Source: a virus. Taken from it: a stretch of 64,000 nucleotides of DNA. The DNA is taken from positions 1-64,000 of IMG/VR virus record IMGVR_UViG_3300043420_000984. One strand, written 5' to 3'. The notes beneath the pieces were generated by a model that saw only the letters and a program-made list of their open reading frames with translations, made no database searches and had not been told where the DNA came from. Below are positions 42,516 through 50,335 of the stretch, piece after piece (the first letter of the stretch is position 1; the number at the start of each line of letters is the position of its first letter). The position numbers and the translations under genes were made by a program.

Positions 42516-43415
42516 ATGACTATAATTAAAACATCTGTAATGGAAGTTGATTTTTTAAACGACTTTATTGTAATACTTCCTCATGATAAAACCACTATTA
42601 CTCTAGAGTTGAAAGAGAGATTTCTTTCTTCTCTCGATCCTTTCTGGCATAGCGATAAAGATCAACTTGATTTTTTCCAGGTTTTTAATACTGGTGAATA
42701 TTTTTGTCAAAGAAAAAAGCTAAAATATGATTTTGCAGAAAATGTAAGTTATTGGTCTACTTATTCTTTTACTGGTGCAACAAAAGAACAAGCAGAGGAA
42801 TTCAAAAATCTATTACAAGATTTCTTTGTTGTTTCGCGTGAAGTAAAATTATCGCAAATTAATCAAGCAATTGAAAAAATCGATAAAGAATTAATCTTTT
42901 TCGAGCAAAGATACGAGAAAAAAATCGCAGAAAAAAATGCAATGCTATCGGCATCTGATTGGAGAGTTCTTCCAGATGTAGAAGATTCATATCCTGGCGA
43001 AAAAGATATGTGGATTGCTTGGAGAAATGCTTTGAGAAATCAAGTTATTAAGATGCCAAGTGATTTCGAAACTAACTTGGAATTCTTTAAATACAGCTTC
43101 AACATAAAGTATCCAATTGACCCAAAAAATTATTTCAAGAAATACCCAGACGGCAAACTAGAAGATGGATCTCCAGCACCCGCGTTCTTAGATCAAAACG
43201 ATCCCAATCAGTGGGTTGGATATGATACGGAAGCTTCTGTTGACTTTGTTAATAAAAGGTTGCTTAATATTATTAGATATGCTGGTAACTACAAGCCGTC
43301 TTATATTAAGATAAAATCATCGATTTTGGAGTTGATGAAAAAACTGCAAGTTGATCAAATTTCTGAAATCGACTGGGATAATTATTATGTAGATGAAACT
43401 GAAATTGTCCCATGA
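42516..43415 (+). CDS. Tail-fibre-assembly-like protein
   Basis: 299 aa. Residues about 120-145 form a coiled coil. MLSASDWRVLPDV with WIAWRNALRNQVIKMP (about 145-190) is the pattern of tail fibre assembly chaperones. It lies between oxygenases and downstream of the fibre genes, which suits a fibre chaperone. It overlaps the next gene by four bases. Confidence 0.55.
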   Translation: MTIIKTSVMEVDFLNDFIVILPHDKTTITLELKERFLSSLDPFWHSDKDQLDFFQVFNTGEYFCQRKKLKYDFAENVSYWSTYSFTGATKEQAEEFKNLLQDFFVVSREVKLSQINQAIEKIDKELIFFEQRYEKKIAEKNAMLSASDWRVLPDVEDSYPGEKDMWIAWRNALRNQVIKMPSDFETNLEFFKYSFNIKYPIDPKNYFKKYPDGKLEDGSPAPAFLDQNDPNQWVGYDTEASVDFVNKRLLNIIRYAGNYKPSYIKIKSSILELMKKLQVDQISEIDWDNYYVDETEIVP

Positions 43416-44071
43416 TATATGAAATTGATTTATTTGATGATGATAATTTGAAATATATTATCTCTCATTACACTAAAAATAATTTTATTGATGGATCAAT
43501 AAGTAATTCTTCCCCATCAAAGAAAAATATGATGATGCGAGATTGTTATGAATACAGATTGATAAACAAATATTGCAACGAAATACTTTTATCTAATTCT
43601 CGTTTTAGATCAGTTTTTATTCCAAAGCAAATATCGCAAATGTATTATCTTTGGTATGAAACTGGAATGAAATATGGATATCATATTGACAATCATCCTA
43701 TTGGTGGAGTTAATGCACATTATAGCATGACGTGCTTCTTATCCGACCCAGAAGATTATTCTGGTGGTGAACTAGTTTTAAAGATTGGATCCAAAGAATT
43801 GGAATATAAATTGAAACCTGGGAAAGCAGTTATATATTCAACTGGAATAAAGCATAAGGTGAATGAAGTAACAAGTGGTGACAGAAAAGTATTTGTATGT
43901 TGGATAGAATCTTGTGTGCAAAATAGTTTTATCCGCCAATATCTTATTGACTATGGAAATACAGTATTTGATATGAAAGTGGTTGATGATAAAATTGAAT
44001 GCGCTTCTGAAGTATTGGAAAATTTGGAGCAACTTAGAGTTAATTTAATTAGAGAATATGGATCGTTCTGA
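43412..44071 (+). CDS. 2OG-Fe(II) oxygenase (PKHD/PiuC-like)
   Basis: 219 aa. GYHIDNHP gives HxD, SGGELVLKIGSKE the middle strands, TGIKHKVNEV the distal His and GDRKVF the 2-oxoglutarate-binding Arg, the pattern of PiuC-type PKHD hydroxylases. It overlaps both neighbours, so the oxygenases and the assembly-like gene are one unit. Confidence 0.82.
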   Translation: MIYEIDLFDDDNLKYIISHYTKNNFIDGSISNSSPSKKNMMMRDCYEYRLINKYCNEILLSNSRFRSVFIPKQISQMYYLWYETGMKYGYHIDNHPIGGVNAHYSMTCFLSDPEDYSGGELVLKIGSKELEYKLKPGKAVIYSTGIKHKVNEVTSGDRKVFVCWIESCVQNSFIRQYLIDYGNTVFDMKVVDDKIECASEVLENLEQLRVNLIREYGSF

Positions 44072-44582
44072 TATTATTGAATATGATAACTTTTTTTCTA
44101 AAGAAGATTATTCCAAAATACTTGATTGTGTCTACGATGCAAAGTGGAAGTTTGGGCATGGAACATATCCACAATCGGATCCCAGATATAAGACAGCATT
44201 TCCGTTTTGGGCTATGGGATTTGAAAATAATCCTTTCTTCACGGAATATCTTCTAAATATTATTGAAGAAAAAACAAATCAAAAATATGATTTGTTTGAT
44301 GTTTATGCCAACGGGCATACCTTTGGGACCAAAGGATCTCTTCACCAAGATTGGTATGATGAACGTGGAAAAACATTTTTATATTATGCAAACGAGATGT
44401 GGCATGTAGATTGGGGTGGTAAAACTATTTTTGATTTTGGGAATGGGGAATACTATTTCCATATGCCAAAACCAAATTCTGCTATATTATTTCCTGGTGT
44501 TATCAATCATTCTGCAGAGGGTCCTTCTAGGAGTTTTCCTGGACTTCGTATAACAATTGCTTGGAAGTTGCTAGTAAAATGA
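44058..44582 (+). CDS. 2OG-Fe(II) oxygenase
   Basis: 174 aa. LHQDWYDERG gives HxD, INHSAEGPSR the distal His, and FPGLRITIAWKL carries the Arg. A third, distinct member of the oxygenase group here. It overlaps the previous gene by 14 bases and the next start by ATGA. Confidence 0.8.
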   Translation: MDRSDIIEYDNFFSKEDYSKILDCVYDAKWKFGHGTYPQSDPRYKTAFPFWAMGFENNPFFTEYLLNIIEEKTNQKYDLFDVYANGHTFGTKGSLHQDWYDERGKTFLYYANEMWHVDWGGKTIFDFGNGEYYFHMPKPNSAILFPGVINHSAEGPSRSFPGLRITIAWKLLVK

Positions 44583-44920
44583 ATACCGAATATCAAGTCT
44601 ATTTTTTTGAAAACTTTATCGAGAAGTATGCACAAGCTACTGGTAAATGTGTTGCGTACATTAGAACATATGGATGGAACAATACATCTGATGTTGACAA
44701 GATAAACGAATCAATTTCTTTATATGAAAATCTTCTTCCATTGGATTTCATTACAGTAATGAAAAATAGTGAGTTTATATTTGTAGAAATTGATGATATT
44801 GCCGAAGCGGTAGATTTCTTTGAGAGCTATTTCCCAGTGGATCAAGAAAATTGTGAACCAGCGAACTACGTTCACTTTACTTTGTATAACAATCTAGGTC
44901 AAATAGTACTCTCTAACTAA
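44579..44920 (+). CDS. Hypothetical protein in the oxygenase cluster
   Basis: 113 aa from ATG 44579, which overlaps the preceding stop; a longer reading from 44561 is less likely. Acidic, no recognised motif (YQVYFFENFIEKYAQATGK at the start). Confidence 0.6.
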   Translation: MNTEYQVYFFENFIEKYAQATGKCVAYIRTYGWNNTSDVDKINESISLYENLLPLDFITVMKNSEFIFVEIDDIAEAVDFFESYFPVDQENCEPANYVHFTLYNNLGQIVLSN

Positions 44921-44921
44921 A

Positions 44922-45803
44922 ATGTTTTCAGACAACTATATTGTATACGATAAATTTAGTCTTTTTGACAAGAAGTATATTTCTACTGGAGAAGTGATGC
45001 CATGGAGATTTACTTCTTTGTATGATAATTCATACCTACCAGATATTAATGCAGACGTAGCGGATAAATTAAATTTATTTTTTAGATATAAGTACATTCA
45101 TTCAATTGAAAATTTATATGATGAATTTAAGAACTTAATCATAGAACATGATGGTGAAAATATTTTGGAATACAAAATATACAACACCATGAAATATGCT
45201 ACGGTAAATGGACATCGTTCCTTCTGGAACCATTTTACGAGTTCAATCGATTGTCCAGAACTAGATTTATGTCAGGAAAAGATTGACCTGATGACAGATG
45301 AAACCGATGAATTGTCTACAAATATCGTTCAAATTAACTACACGACTGAAGGAGAATTTAAATCAGTAGTTATTCATGATTTGAAATACGATCTCAACAA
45401 CTATGAAAATAACACTGGTTTGCATTTAGTTAATGAATTATGCAAAAATAATCCTGGGACGTTTAAGGGACTAATCACCCTTTATCCAAACTCAGATAAC
45501 ATCACTTTTGATTTGATGGGAAATTATGCTCCTTATAGTATAGTTCCTTTCCGTGCTATCGATAAGAAGAGGCATGAAGTATTAGTGGTTCCTCATTCGA
45601 ATAATTTTCACAATATCAACTTTAAAAAGATTTTATTTGATAAAGAAATTCTTACACAAGAGCAAGTTGATTACATCGATACGATAATTACTGATAATTC
45701 TAGATTTGATCTTAGATTTGAAATAGATCAAAATGGAACATTTAACGACATTCGACTAATACATTACCGAGTTTACGAATTCGAGGACTTGACAGAGGGT
45801 TGA
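44922..45803 (+). CDS. Hypothetical protein at the end of the fibre/oxygenase cluster
   Basis: 293 aa, tyrosine- and asparagine-rich. It contains GHRSFWNHFTSS and, later, PNSDNITFDLMGNYAPY. No HxD...H motif, so I do not call it an oxygenase. Last gene before a shift to the middle/early type region. Confidence 0.6.
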   Translation: MFSDNYIVYDKFSLFDKKYISTGEVMPWRFTSLYDNSYLPDINADVADKLNLFFRYKYIHSIENLYDEFKNLIIEHDGENILEYKIYNTMKYATVNGHRSFWNHFTSSIDCPELDLCQEKIDLMTDETDELSTNIVQINYTTEGEFKSVVIHDLKYDLNNYENNTGLHLVNELCKNNPGTFKGLITLYPNSDNITFDLMGNYAPYSIVPFRAIDKKRHEVLVVPHSNNFHNINFKKILFDKEILTQEQVDYIDTIITDNSRFDLRFEIDQNGTFNDIRLIHYRVYEFEDLTEG

Positions 45804-45818
45804 CACCTGTGCTACTCT
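45789..45818 (+). promoter_or_regulatory. Probable sigma70-type promoter
   Basis: TTGACA (45789-45794), 18-base spacer, TACTCT (45813-45818); the -10 is poor. A second TTGACA at 45800 is too close to the -10 to serve it. Confidence 0.45.
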
Positions 45819-45840
45819 AGCAAAGCACAATTGAAACCAC

Positions 45841-46068
45841 ATGAAAGTTCCCACACAACCTGAGCTGATCCATCTTCAACTTCAAGCTATGTTGCGAGAT
45901 CACAACATCCCAGAGACTGAGGTGAAGTATCTGGGTGATCGTGAATATACTATTGAGTATCAAGCACATCCTGAATATCATGGTCAAATCATGCCGTGGT
46001 ATTTGATTGCAAACGAGCATGAGGTGCCTGTCTGTGATATAGCATCAGTTGATCGCGCGGACGATTGA
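45841..46068 (+). CDS. Small hypothetical protein
   Basis: 75 aa (MKVPTQPELIHLQLQAMLRD). Its TGA stop falls inside the conserved 23 bp cassette that leads to the helicase gene. No family recognised. Confidence 0.6.
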   Translation: MKVPTQPELIHLQLQAMLRDHNIPETEVKYLGDREYTIEYQAHPEYHGQIMPWYLIANEHEVPVCDIASVDRADD

Positions 46069-46115
46069 ACAACTGTCACAGGGGGTCCAGCACCCCCTTT
46101 TTCGTGCCCTATACT
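46060..46115 (+). promoter_or_regulatory. Terminator/promoter cassette before the helicase
   Basis: 23 bp motif (46060-46082, with TTGAACAACTGTCACAGG), hairpin GGGGGT (46081-46086)/ACCCCC (46092-46097) followed by five Ts, then -10 TATACT (46110-46115), 23 bases before the gene start. The -35 position falls in the hairpin loop. Confidence 0.7.
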
Positions 46116-46137
46116 ATTCTCATCAACAGCGCACCAG

Positions 46138-47382
46138 ATGACCCTCACTCTTCGCCCCCATCAGCAGCGTATGCTCGATGCTCTGCTGACTGCCTCTAAA
46201 GGTCGCGTGACCTGCCCTACGGGCGGCGGCAAGACCCTTGTGATGATCCTTGACTGTCTGCGTCGCCTGCAGCAGGCAGACCGCCCTCAGACGATCGTGG
46301 TGGTCTCTCCTCGCATCCTGCTGTCGGTCCAACTCTATGAAGAGTTCTTTGCTGAACTGAATGGCAAGGTGAATGTGGAAGTTCTCCATGTTCATAGCGG
46401 TGAGGTTGATGGCATGAGCACCACCAAGATCGATATGATCCAGTGCCATGATGTTGTGTGTGAGACTGCTGGTGTTCATCAACTGATCTTCACCACCTAC
46501 AACTCTCTTCGCCGTGTGAATGAGGCAGGCATCGATGTAGATACTATCTACTATGATGAGGCGCACAACTCTGTTCGCCGTGACTTCTTCAAAGAAGTTG
46601 CTGCTGCTACTCTGACTGCCAAGAATGCTTACTATCTGACTGCCACCCCTAAGTTTCGTGGCGGTGTGATCAGCATGAACAACACTGATGTGTATGGTTC
46701 CGAGTTGATCTCTGTTCCTGCTCCTGAGTTGATCAACAACGGTAGCATCATTCCTCCTACTGTGCAAGCTCACGTTGTAGATTTCGAGCGTAACAAGTCT
46801 CTGCTCGCTGCAGAGAATGACCGTGAAGTGCTGATGGATATTGTCAGCAAACTCGATGGTGATAGTGCCCAGAAGATCCTGGTTGCTGCTCCCAACACTC
46901 GTGTGCTGTGGGCGCTGCTGTCGCAAACTAACGTGATGGCAGAGTTTGCTGCTCGTGGTTATGATGTGCTTCACATCACCAGCAAGCATGGTGCTTACAT
47001 CAACAAAAAGAAAGTAGGTCGTCAAGAGTTCTTCGATACTCTTGATGCCTGGGGTAAAGATCCCAACCGTAAGTTCATCATGTTCCACTACAGCATCCTG
47101 TCTGAAGGTATCAACGTCCCTGGTCTCACCCATACTATTCTCCTTCGCAATCTGCCCGTGATTGAGATGGCGCAAACCATCGGTCGTGTGATCCGTCTTG
47201 ACCGTCAGGATGCTGCTGACATCGCTGCTGGTAAGATCACTCCTGGCAAACTGGAGATGTATCGCAAGCGTACTGGTTTCGTGACTGTGCCTGTCTTCAC
47301 CAACTATGGTAAGCAGACTGAGAAGCGCCTGCAAGCGGTTGTGGATACCATCTTTGTCAAGGGTCAATCCCTTATCGGTTGA
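46138..47382 (+). CDS. DEAH-box superfamily 2 helicase
   Basis: 414 aa. Q-like N-terminus (RPHQQRMLDAL), Walker A CPTGGGKT (26-33), DEAH (140-143), motif III TAT (168-170) and motif VI QTIGRVIR near 345-352. It resembles the UvsW/RadD type of DNA/RNA unwinding or branch-migration helicase, but it is shorter than T4 UvsW (about 500 aa) and I do not call it that. It uses CGT/CTG-rich codons unlike the structural genes, as do several genes after it, which may reflect high expression or host origin. Confidence 0.85.
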   Translation: MTLTLRPHQQRMLDALLTASKGRVTCPTGGGKTLVMILDCLRRLQQADRPQTIVVVSPRILLSVQLYEEFFAELNGKVNVEVLHVHSGEVDGMSTTKIDMIQCHDVVCETAGVHQLIFTTYNSLRRVNEAGIDVDTIYYDEAHNSVRRDFFKEVAAATLTAKNAYYLTATPKFRGGVISMNNTDVYGSELISVPAPELINNGSIIPPTVQAHVVDFERNKSLLAAENDREVLMDIVSKLDGDSAQKILVAAPNTRVLWALLSQTNVMAEFAARGYDVLHITSKHGAYINKKKVGRQEFFDTLDAWGKDPNRKFIMFHYSILSEGINVPGLTHTILLRNLPVIEMAQTIGRVIRLDRQDAADIAAGKITPGKLEMYRKRTGFVTVPVFTNYGKQTEKRLQAVVDTIFVKGQSLIG

Positions 47383-47411
47383 GTAAATAGTAATCAATCA
47401 TGGAGATTAGC

Positions 47412-47588
47412 ATGGACGACAAGCAACGTAAGCAGAAAGATGCTCTCGGTCTATTCATTGAGAGTGTCTTGAAACCAGACCATGAGCTACGCCAGTGTGC
47501 CCATAACCAGAAATGTTACAATGAACTGCTGGAATGGCGCGAAAGTGTGCTAGAATATCTCTACGCGAAGAGAAAAGACTTCGAATGA
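47412..47588 (+). CDS. Small hypothetical protein
   Basis: 58 aa from ATG 47412, which has GGAG six bases upstream; an ATG at 47400 lacks a site. Helical, with two cysteines (QCAHNQKCYNELLEW). Confidence 0.55.
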   Translation: MDDKQRKQKDALGLFIESVLKPDHELRQCAHNQKCYNELLEWRESVLEYLYAKRKDFE

Positions 47589-47914
47589 AACTAAATCCCA
47601 CTAACCCCTACGTTTTTACTATGACAGGACATGAGTACGTGACTGAAGGACGCCCTAATGTGAGTGTAGATTGGAAAGCGGAGTATGCTAAGCAACGCAA
47701 AGATCGTTTGGCAGACAGTATCCACGAGTATCTTGAGGATAGTGACGTGAGTATCCTAGAATTCTATAACGATCTGCGCGATATTATTGTGGAGATCAAT
47801 ACTTACCACAAAACCTTCGCTGAAAAGGCTGAGGGCGCCCTGCTGCTGGTCCATGGCAAACCCAAGACCGAAAATGGTGATGTTGAACCTCCTGCGGAAG
47901 CCTGGAATGGATGA
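47585..47914 (+). CDS. Hypothetical protein
   Basis: 109 aa, starting in an ATGA overlap with the previous stop. Acidic; mostly helical (SIHEYLEDSDVSILEFYNDL). No family. Confidence 0.6.
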   Translation: MKLNPTNPYVFTMTGHEYVTEGRPNVSVDWKAEYAKQRKDRLADSIHEYLEDSDVSILEFYNDLRDIIVEINTYHKTFAEKAEGALLLVHGKPKTENGDVEPPAEAWNG

Positions 47915-48056
47915 GAAAACCAAACTGATCCTTGCACAGATGCAAATAAATAACCTCGTCGAACTGCTGAAAGGCAACGAATACGAGCAGTATTTGTATC
48001 ACAAACTTATCACTGTCGATGTAGAACTGAAGCGCCAACTATCTCACCATGACTGA
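47907..48056 (+). CDS. Small helical hypothetical protein
   Basis: 49 aa (MDEKTKLILAQMQINNLVEL at the start), overlapping both neighbours. Leucine-rich helix. Confidence 0.55.
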   Translation: MDEKTKLILAQMQINNLVELLKGNEYEQYLYHKLITVDVELKRQLSHHD

Positions 48057-48270
48057 AGACGATTTTAAGAAAGCAATCGAAAATGTTCTGATGATGCAGA
48101 ATAATAACGATGCAAACTTCCAAATTTTACAAGCACAAAATGATAGATTGCAGTCTCAAATTGATGGACTGAAACAACAACTATCCGAATTGAATGATCT
48201 CAAGGAGATGTTCCGTCTTCCTAAACCAGAGAACAAAGATCGTCAATTGTTTGAAGTAATTGACGAATGA
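48049..48270 (+). CDS. Coiled-coil hypothetical protein
   Basis: 73 aa; residues about 22-52 (FQILQAQNDRLQSQIDGLKQ) form a heptad coiled coil. Overlaps both neighbours. Confidence 0.6.
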   Translation: MTEDDFKKAIENVLMMQNNNDANFQILQAQNDRLQSQIDGLKQQLSELNDLKEMFRLPKPENKDRQLFEVIDE

Positions 48271-48536
48271 CTTTCAAATATGGTACGATGGTAGAATACC
48301 GCAACGTTCGCGGTTGGGTCAATTTCATTGACGATCAGTACATTACTATCTGTTATATTGACAGACCAGATAGATCATCTCATACTGGTCGTTACCAAGC
48401 AAACCTTGTAGTTTTTCGTGAGTATTGGAATGAAGTACGCAGTTGTGTGGATGAAACAAAAAAAGAACAAGCAGACGAAACAACAAGCTATTTTCTACAA
48501 TCTAGAGGATGCGATTATGTGGGAGCAGCATGTTAA
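48267..48536 (+). CDS. Conserved small cyanophage protein
   Basis: 89 aa; the first 55 residues (YGTMVEYRNVRGWVNFIDDQ, then ITICYIDRPD) look like a small beta-barrel seen in other cyanomyoviruses. The last 35 residues overlap the next gene in another frame and may be an extension. Confidence 0.6.
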   Translation: MTFKYGTMVEYRNVRGWVNFIDDQYITICYIDRPDRSSHTGRYQANLVVFREYWNEVRSCVDETKKEQADETTSYFLQSRGCDYVGAAC

Positions 48537-48588
48537 TATGACAGAACATGCTAAAACAGAAATCCACCCCGTCTTCGGGGACAGTTGA
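48430..48588 (+). CDS. Small conserved hypothetical protein
   Basis: 52 aa (MKYAVVWMKQKK, then YNLEDAIMWEQHV), overlapping the previous gene by 107 bases in another frame. Its ending (EIHPVFGDS) fits a small family I recall from cyanophages. The stop is inside the next cassette. Confidence 0.55.
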   Translation: MKYAVVWMKQKKNKQTKQQAIFYNLEDAIMWEQHVNMTEHAKTEIHPVFGDS

Positions 48589-48637
48589 AAAAGTGGTACG
48601 GGGGGCGATTGACACCGCCCCTTTTTCATGCCATAAT
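48579..48637 (+). promoter_or_regulatory. Terminator/promoter cassette before the nuclease-like gene
   Basis: Motif copy 48579-48601, hairpin GGGGCG (48602-48607)/CGCCCC (48616-48621) and five Ts. TTGACA (48609-48614) lies in the hairpin loop; 17 bases on is CATAAT (48632-48637). The clearest case of the -35 box inside the terminator loop. Confidence 0.78.
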
Positions 48638-48659
48638 ACCAGTATCAACATAATCTATC

Positions 48660-49505
48660 ATGACACCACTCCAACGCCTTGAGTCTATTCTAACTGCAGT
48701 TTATGATAATGCTAGACATCTAGAAACTGCTGCTGATCAGGTGTATATGTCATGCTTCCGAACAGGAACTGACCTCACTTCCTTGTTGGACAATATTCAA
48801 TCTGACATGATGTTTGATGTAGATAATTTTAGTGAAGCATCTGCTGGTAATATTTTCGGTTATATACGAGAAGAATTTCGTGAATGTGTCTCACGTTTTG
48901 TCAATATTACTGCTGGTGGTAATGGTGGCATGGCATCTATAGGTCGTGGTGAATTCATGATTTCGTTTGCTAGTAACTTTAAAGCTAAGATTAGCAAGGC
49001 AGGTAAGGGTGATCTTGAATATGTCATCAATCTTATTAACGAAGAAGTAAAGCGGATTAACGAAGAAGTAAAGTGGAATGGTGGTAAAATCGAAGTATCT
49101 AAAACTCAGGGTAAGGAAGTTTATAAGGAGTTTATCTCCCTATTGAAAGAGAATAATGATATTGATCTTATCATCAAGGACTTTCTTCCCTTTCGCAAAA
49201 AAGATAAGAAGGTGTATGACGCTGACACTATCAATCTCCTGAATTCTTATTTCTGGCAAGCGGTTTCTGGGCAAAAATGTGGTCCTCTTACAGATGCTGA
49301 GTTGAAAAAACTCTGTCTCCGCTGTGCTTTTGATCTTACTTTTACTAAATCAGATTCTATTCTCATTGTCAATGAAGATGGTAAGTTTGTTCGCTTTACA
49401 AATGTAGATAATGCTGTAGAATATTACCAAAACAAAATTGATGAGGTTGATCTAGAAATTCGTGCTAAACAAACTAATCCCATTGCCATTTACTTATTTG
49501 TATGA
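48660..49505 (+). CDS. Possible PD-(D/E)XK-type nuclease paired with methyltransferase
   Basis: 281 aa, no family recognised with certainty. Residues 95-98 GRGE, 117-120 GDLE, then EEVK (128-131 and again 135-138) followed by WNGGKI resemble the E...D...ExK plus Gly-rich layout of PD-(D/E)XK nucleases. The EVK segment is doubled by a 21 bp tandem duplication. The stop overlaps the methyltransferase start (ATGA), so the two are co-made, as in a restriction-modification pair. Inference only; it may equally be a methyltransferase partner without cutting activity. Confidence 0.5.
   Translation: MTPLQRLESILTAVYDNARHLETAADQVYMSCFRTGTDLTSLLDNIQSDMMFDVDNFSEASAGNIFGYIREEFRECVSRFVNITAGGNGGMASIGRGEFMISFASNFKAKISKAGKGDLEYVINLINEEVKRINEEVKWNGGKIEVSKTQGKEVYKEFISLLKENNDIDLIIKDFLPFRKKDKKVYDADTINLLNSYFWQAVSGQKCGPLTDAELKKLCLRCAFDLTFTKSDSILIVNEDGKFVRFTNVDNAVEYYQNKIDEVDLEIRAKQTNPIAIYLFV
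49035..49076 (+). repeat. 21 bp tandem duplication in the nuclease-like gene
   Basis: Two adjacent 21-base units (49035-49055, 49056-49076) differing at one base and encoding INEEVKR and INEEVKW. They double the putative ExK motif. Confidence 0.95.
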
Positions 49506-50269
49506 CTTTTGATTTACAACTAGGTGACTGTCTGGAACTCATGAAAGAGATTCCAGACGAATTCATTGATTTTATTTGTTGCGATCCACCCTACGGCACT
49601 ACCAGCATCAAATGGGACGAGATTTTGGATTTTGATGCTATGTGGGAGCAGTATGGTCGCATCATTAAGCCCAAGGGTATGATGTGTCTGTTTGGATCAC
49701 AACCATTCTCCGCGCAGTTGATCTGTTCGAAGATCAATTGGTTCAAGTATGAACTGGTGTGGAATAAGAACAAGTGTGGTTCTCCTGGTCTTGCCAAGTA
49801 TAGACCTATGAAAACACATGAGAATGTACTTTTATTTGCCAAGAATCCTGGTGGTATCTACAACCCACAGATGGAGGAGGGAGAACCATATGCTCGCAAG
49901 AGCAAGAATCCCGAGGGATATGTTGGACGTAAGAATGACCATGGATATGGTATGAAACCACGCAAGGAGTTTGAGAACAAAGGTACGCGCTACCCTAAGT
50001 CTGTTTTGAACATCTCACGCGACTTCAGCGCACAACAGCAAGTACATCCCACACAAAAGCCCGTGCCTTTGATGGAATGGTTGATCAACACATACTCCAA
50101 TGAGGGTGATACCGTGCTTGATAATTGCATGGGATCTGGTTCTACTGGTGTTGCTGCCGTTAAATTGCGCCGTAATTTTATTGGTATGGAATCTGACGCG
50201 GAATATTACTCCGTGGCAGAGAAAAGAATAAAAGAAGTAGATAGGGTTGACATTAATAATTTTTTGTGA
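49502..50269 (+). CDS. DNA methyltransferase (DPPY, beta-group N6-adenine/N4-cytosine type)
   Basis: 255 aa. Catalytic motif IV CCDPPYGT at about 25-32 comes before the AdoMet motif I region (LDNCMGSGSTGVAAVKLRRN, about 205-225), the order of the beta group. HPTQKPVPLMEWLI is the typical motif between them. It would methylate adenine N6 or cytosine N4 in DNA, possibly to protect phage DNA from host restriction, or as partner of the overlapping upstream nuclease-like protein. Confidence 0.9.
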   Translation: MTFDLQLGDCLELMKEIPDEFIDFICCDPPYGTTSIKWDEILDFDAMWEQYGRIIKPKGMMCLFGSQPFSAQLICSKINWFKYELVWNKNKCGSPGLAKYRPMKTHENVLLFAKNPGGIYNPQMEEGEPYARKSKNPEGYVGRKNDHGYGMKPRKEFENKGTRYPKSVLNISRDFSAQQQVHPTQKPVPLMEWLINTYSNEGDTVLDNCMGSGSTGVAAVKLRRNFIGMESDAEYYSVAEKRIKEVDRVDINNFL

Positions 50270-50275
50270 TATAGT
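50247..50275 (+). promoter_or_regulatory. Strong sigma70-type promoter
   Basis: TTGACA (50247-50252), 17-base spacer, TATAGT (50270-50275). It starts inside the methyltransferase end. Confidence 0.75.
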
Positions 50276-50287
50276 AGTTCGGTAATT

Positions 50288-50310
50288 AGAAATGGACAAT
50301 TTCCATTTCT
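50288..50310 (+). promoter_or_regulatory. Leader hairpin upstream of the 363 aa gene
   Basis: AGAAATGGA (50288-50296) pairs with TCCATTTCT (50302-50310), nine bp with a five-base loop, in the 5' leader before TAAGGAGA and ATG 50336. Possibly mRNA stabilising or an operator. Confidence 0.6.
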
Positions 50311-50335
50311 CCCAAACAGTTTAAGGAGACCCATT

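Noticed and set aside
44922-45803. Fourth 2OG-Fe(II) oxygenase
   Set aside because: No HxD...H...R pattern visible despite its place in the oxygenase cluster.
46123-47397. Long open frame on the minus strand over the helicase gene
   Set aside because: It mirrors the helicase exactly; the plus-strand product has clear helicase motifs and the minus product has none.
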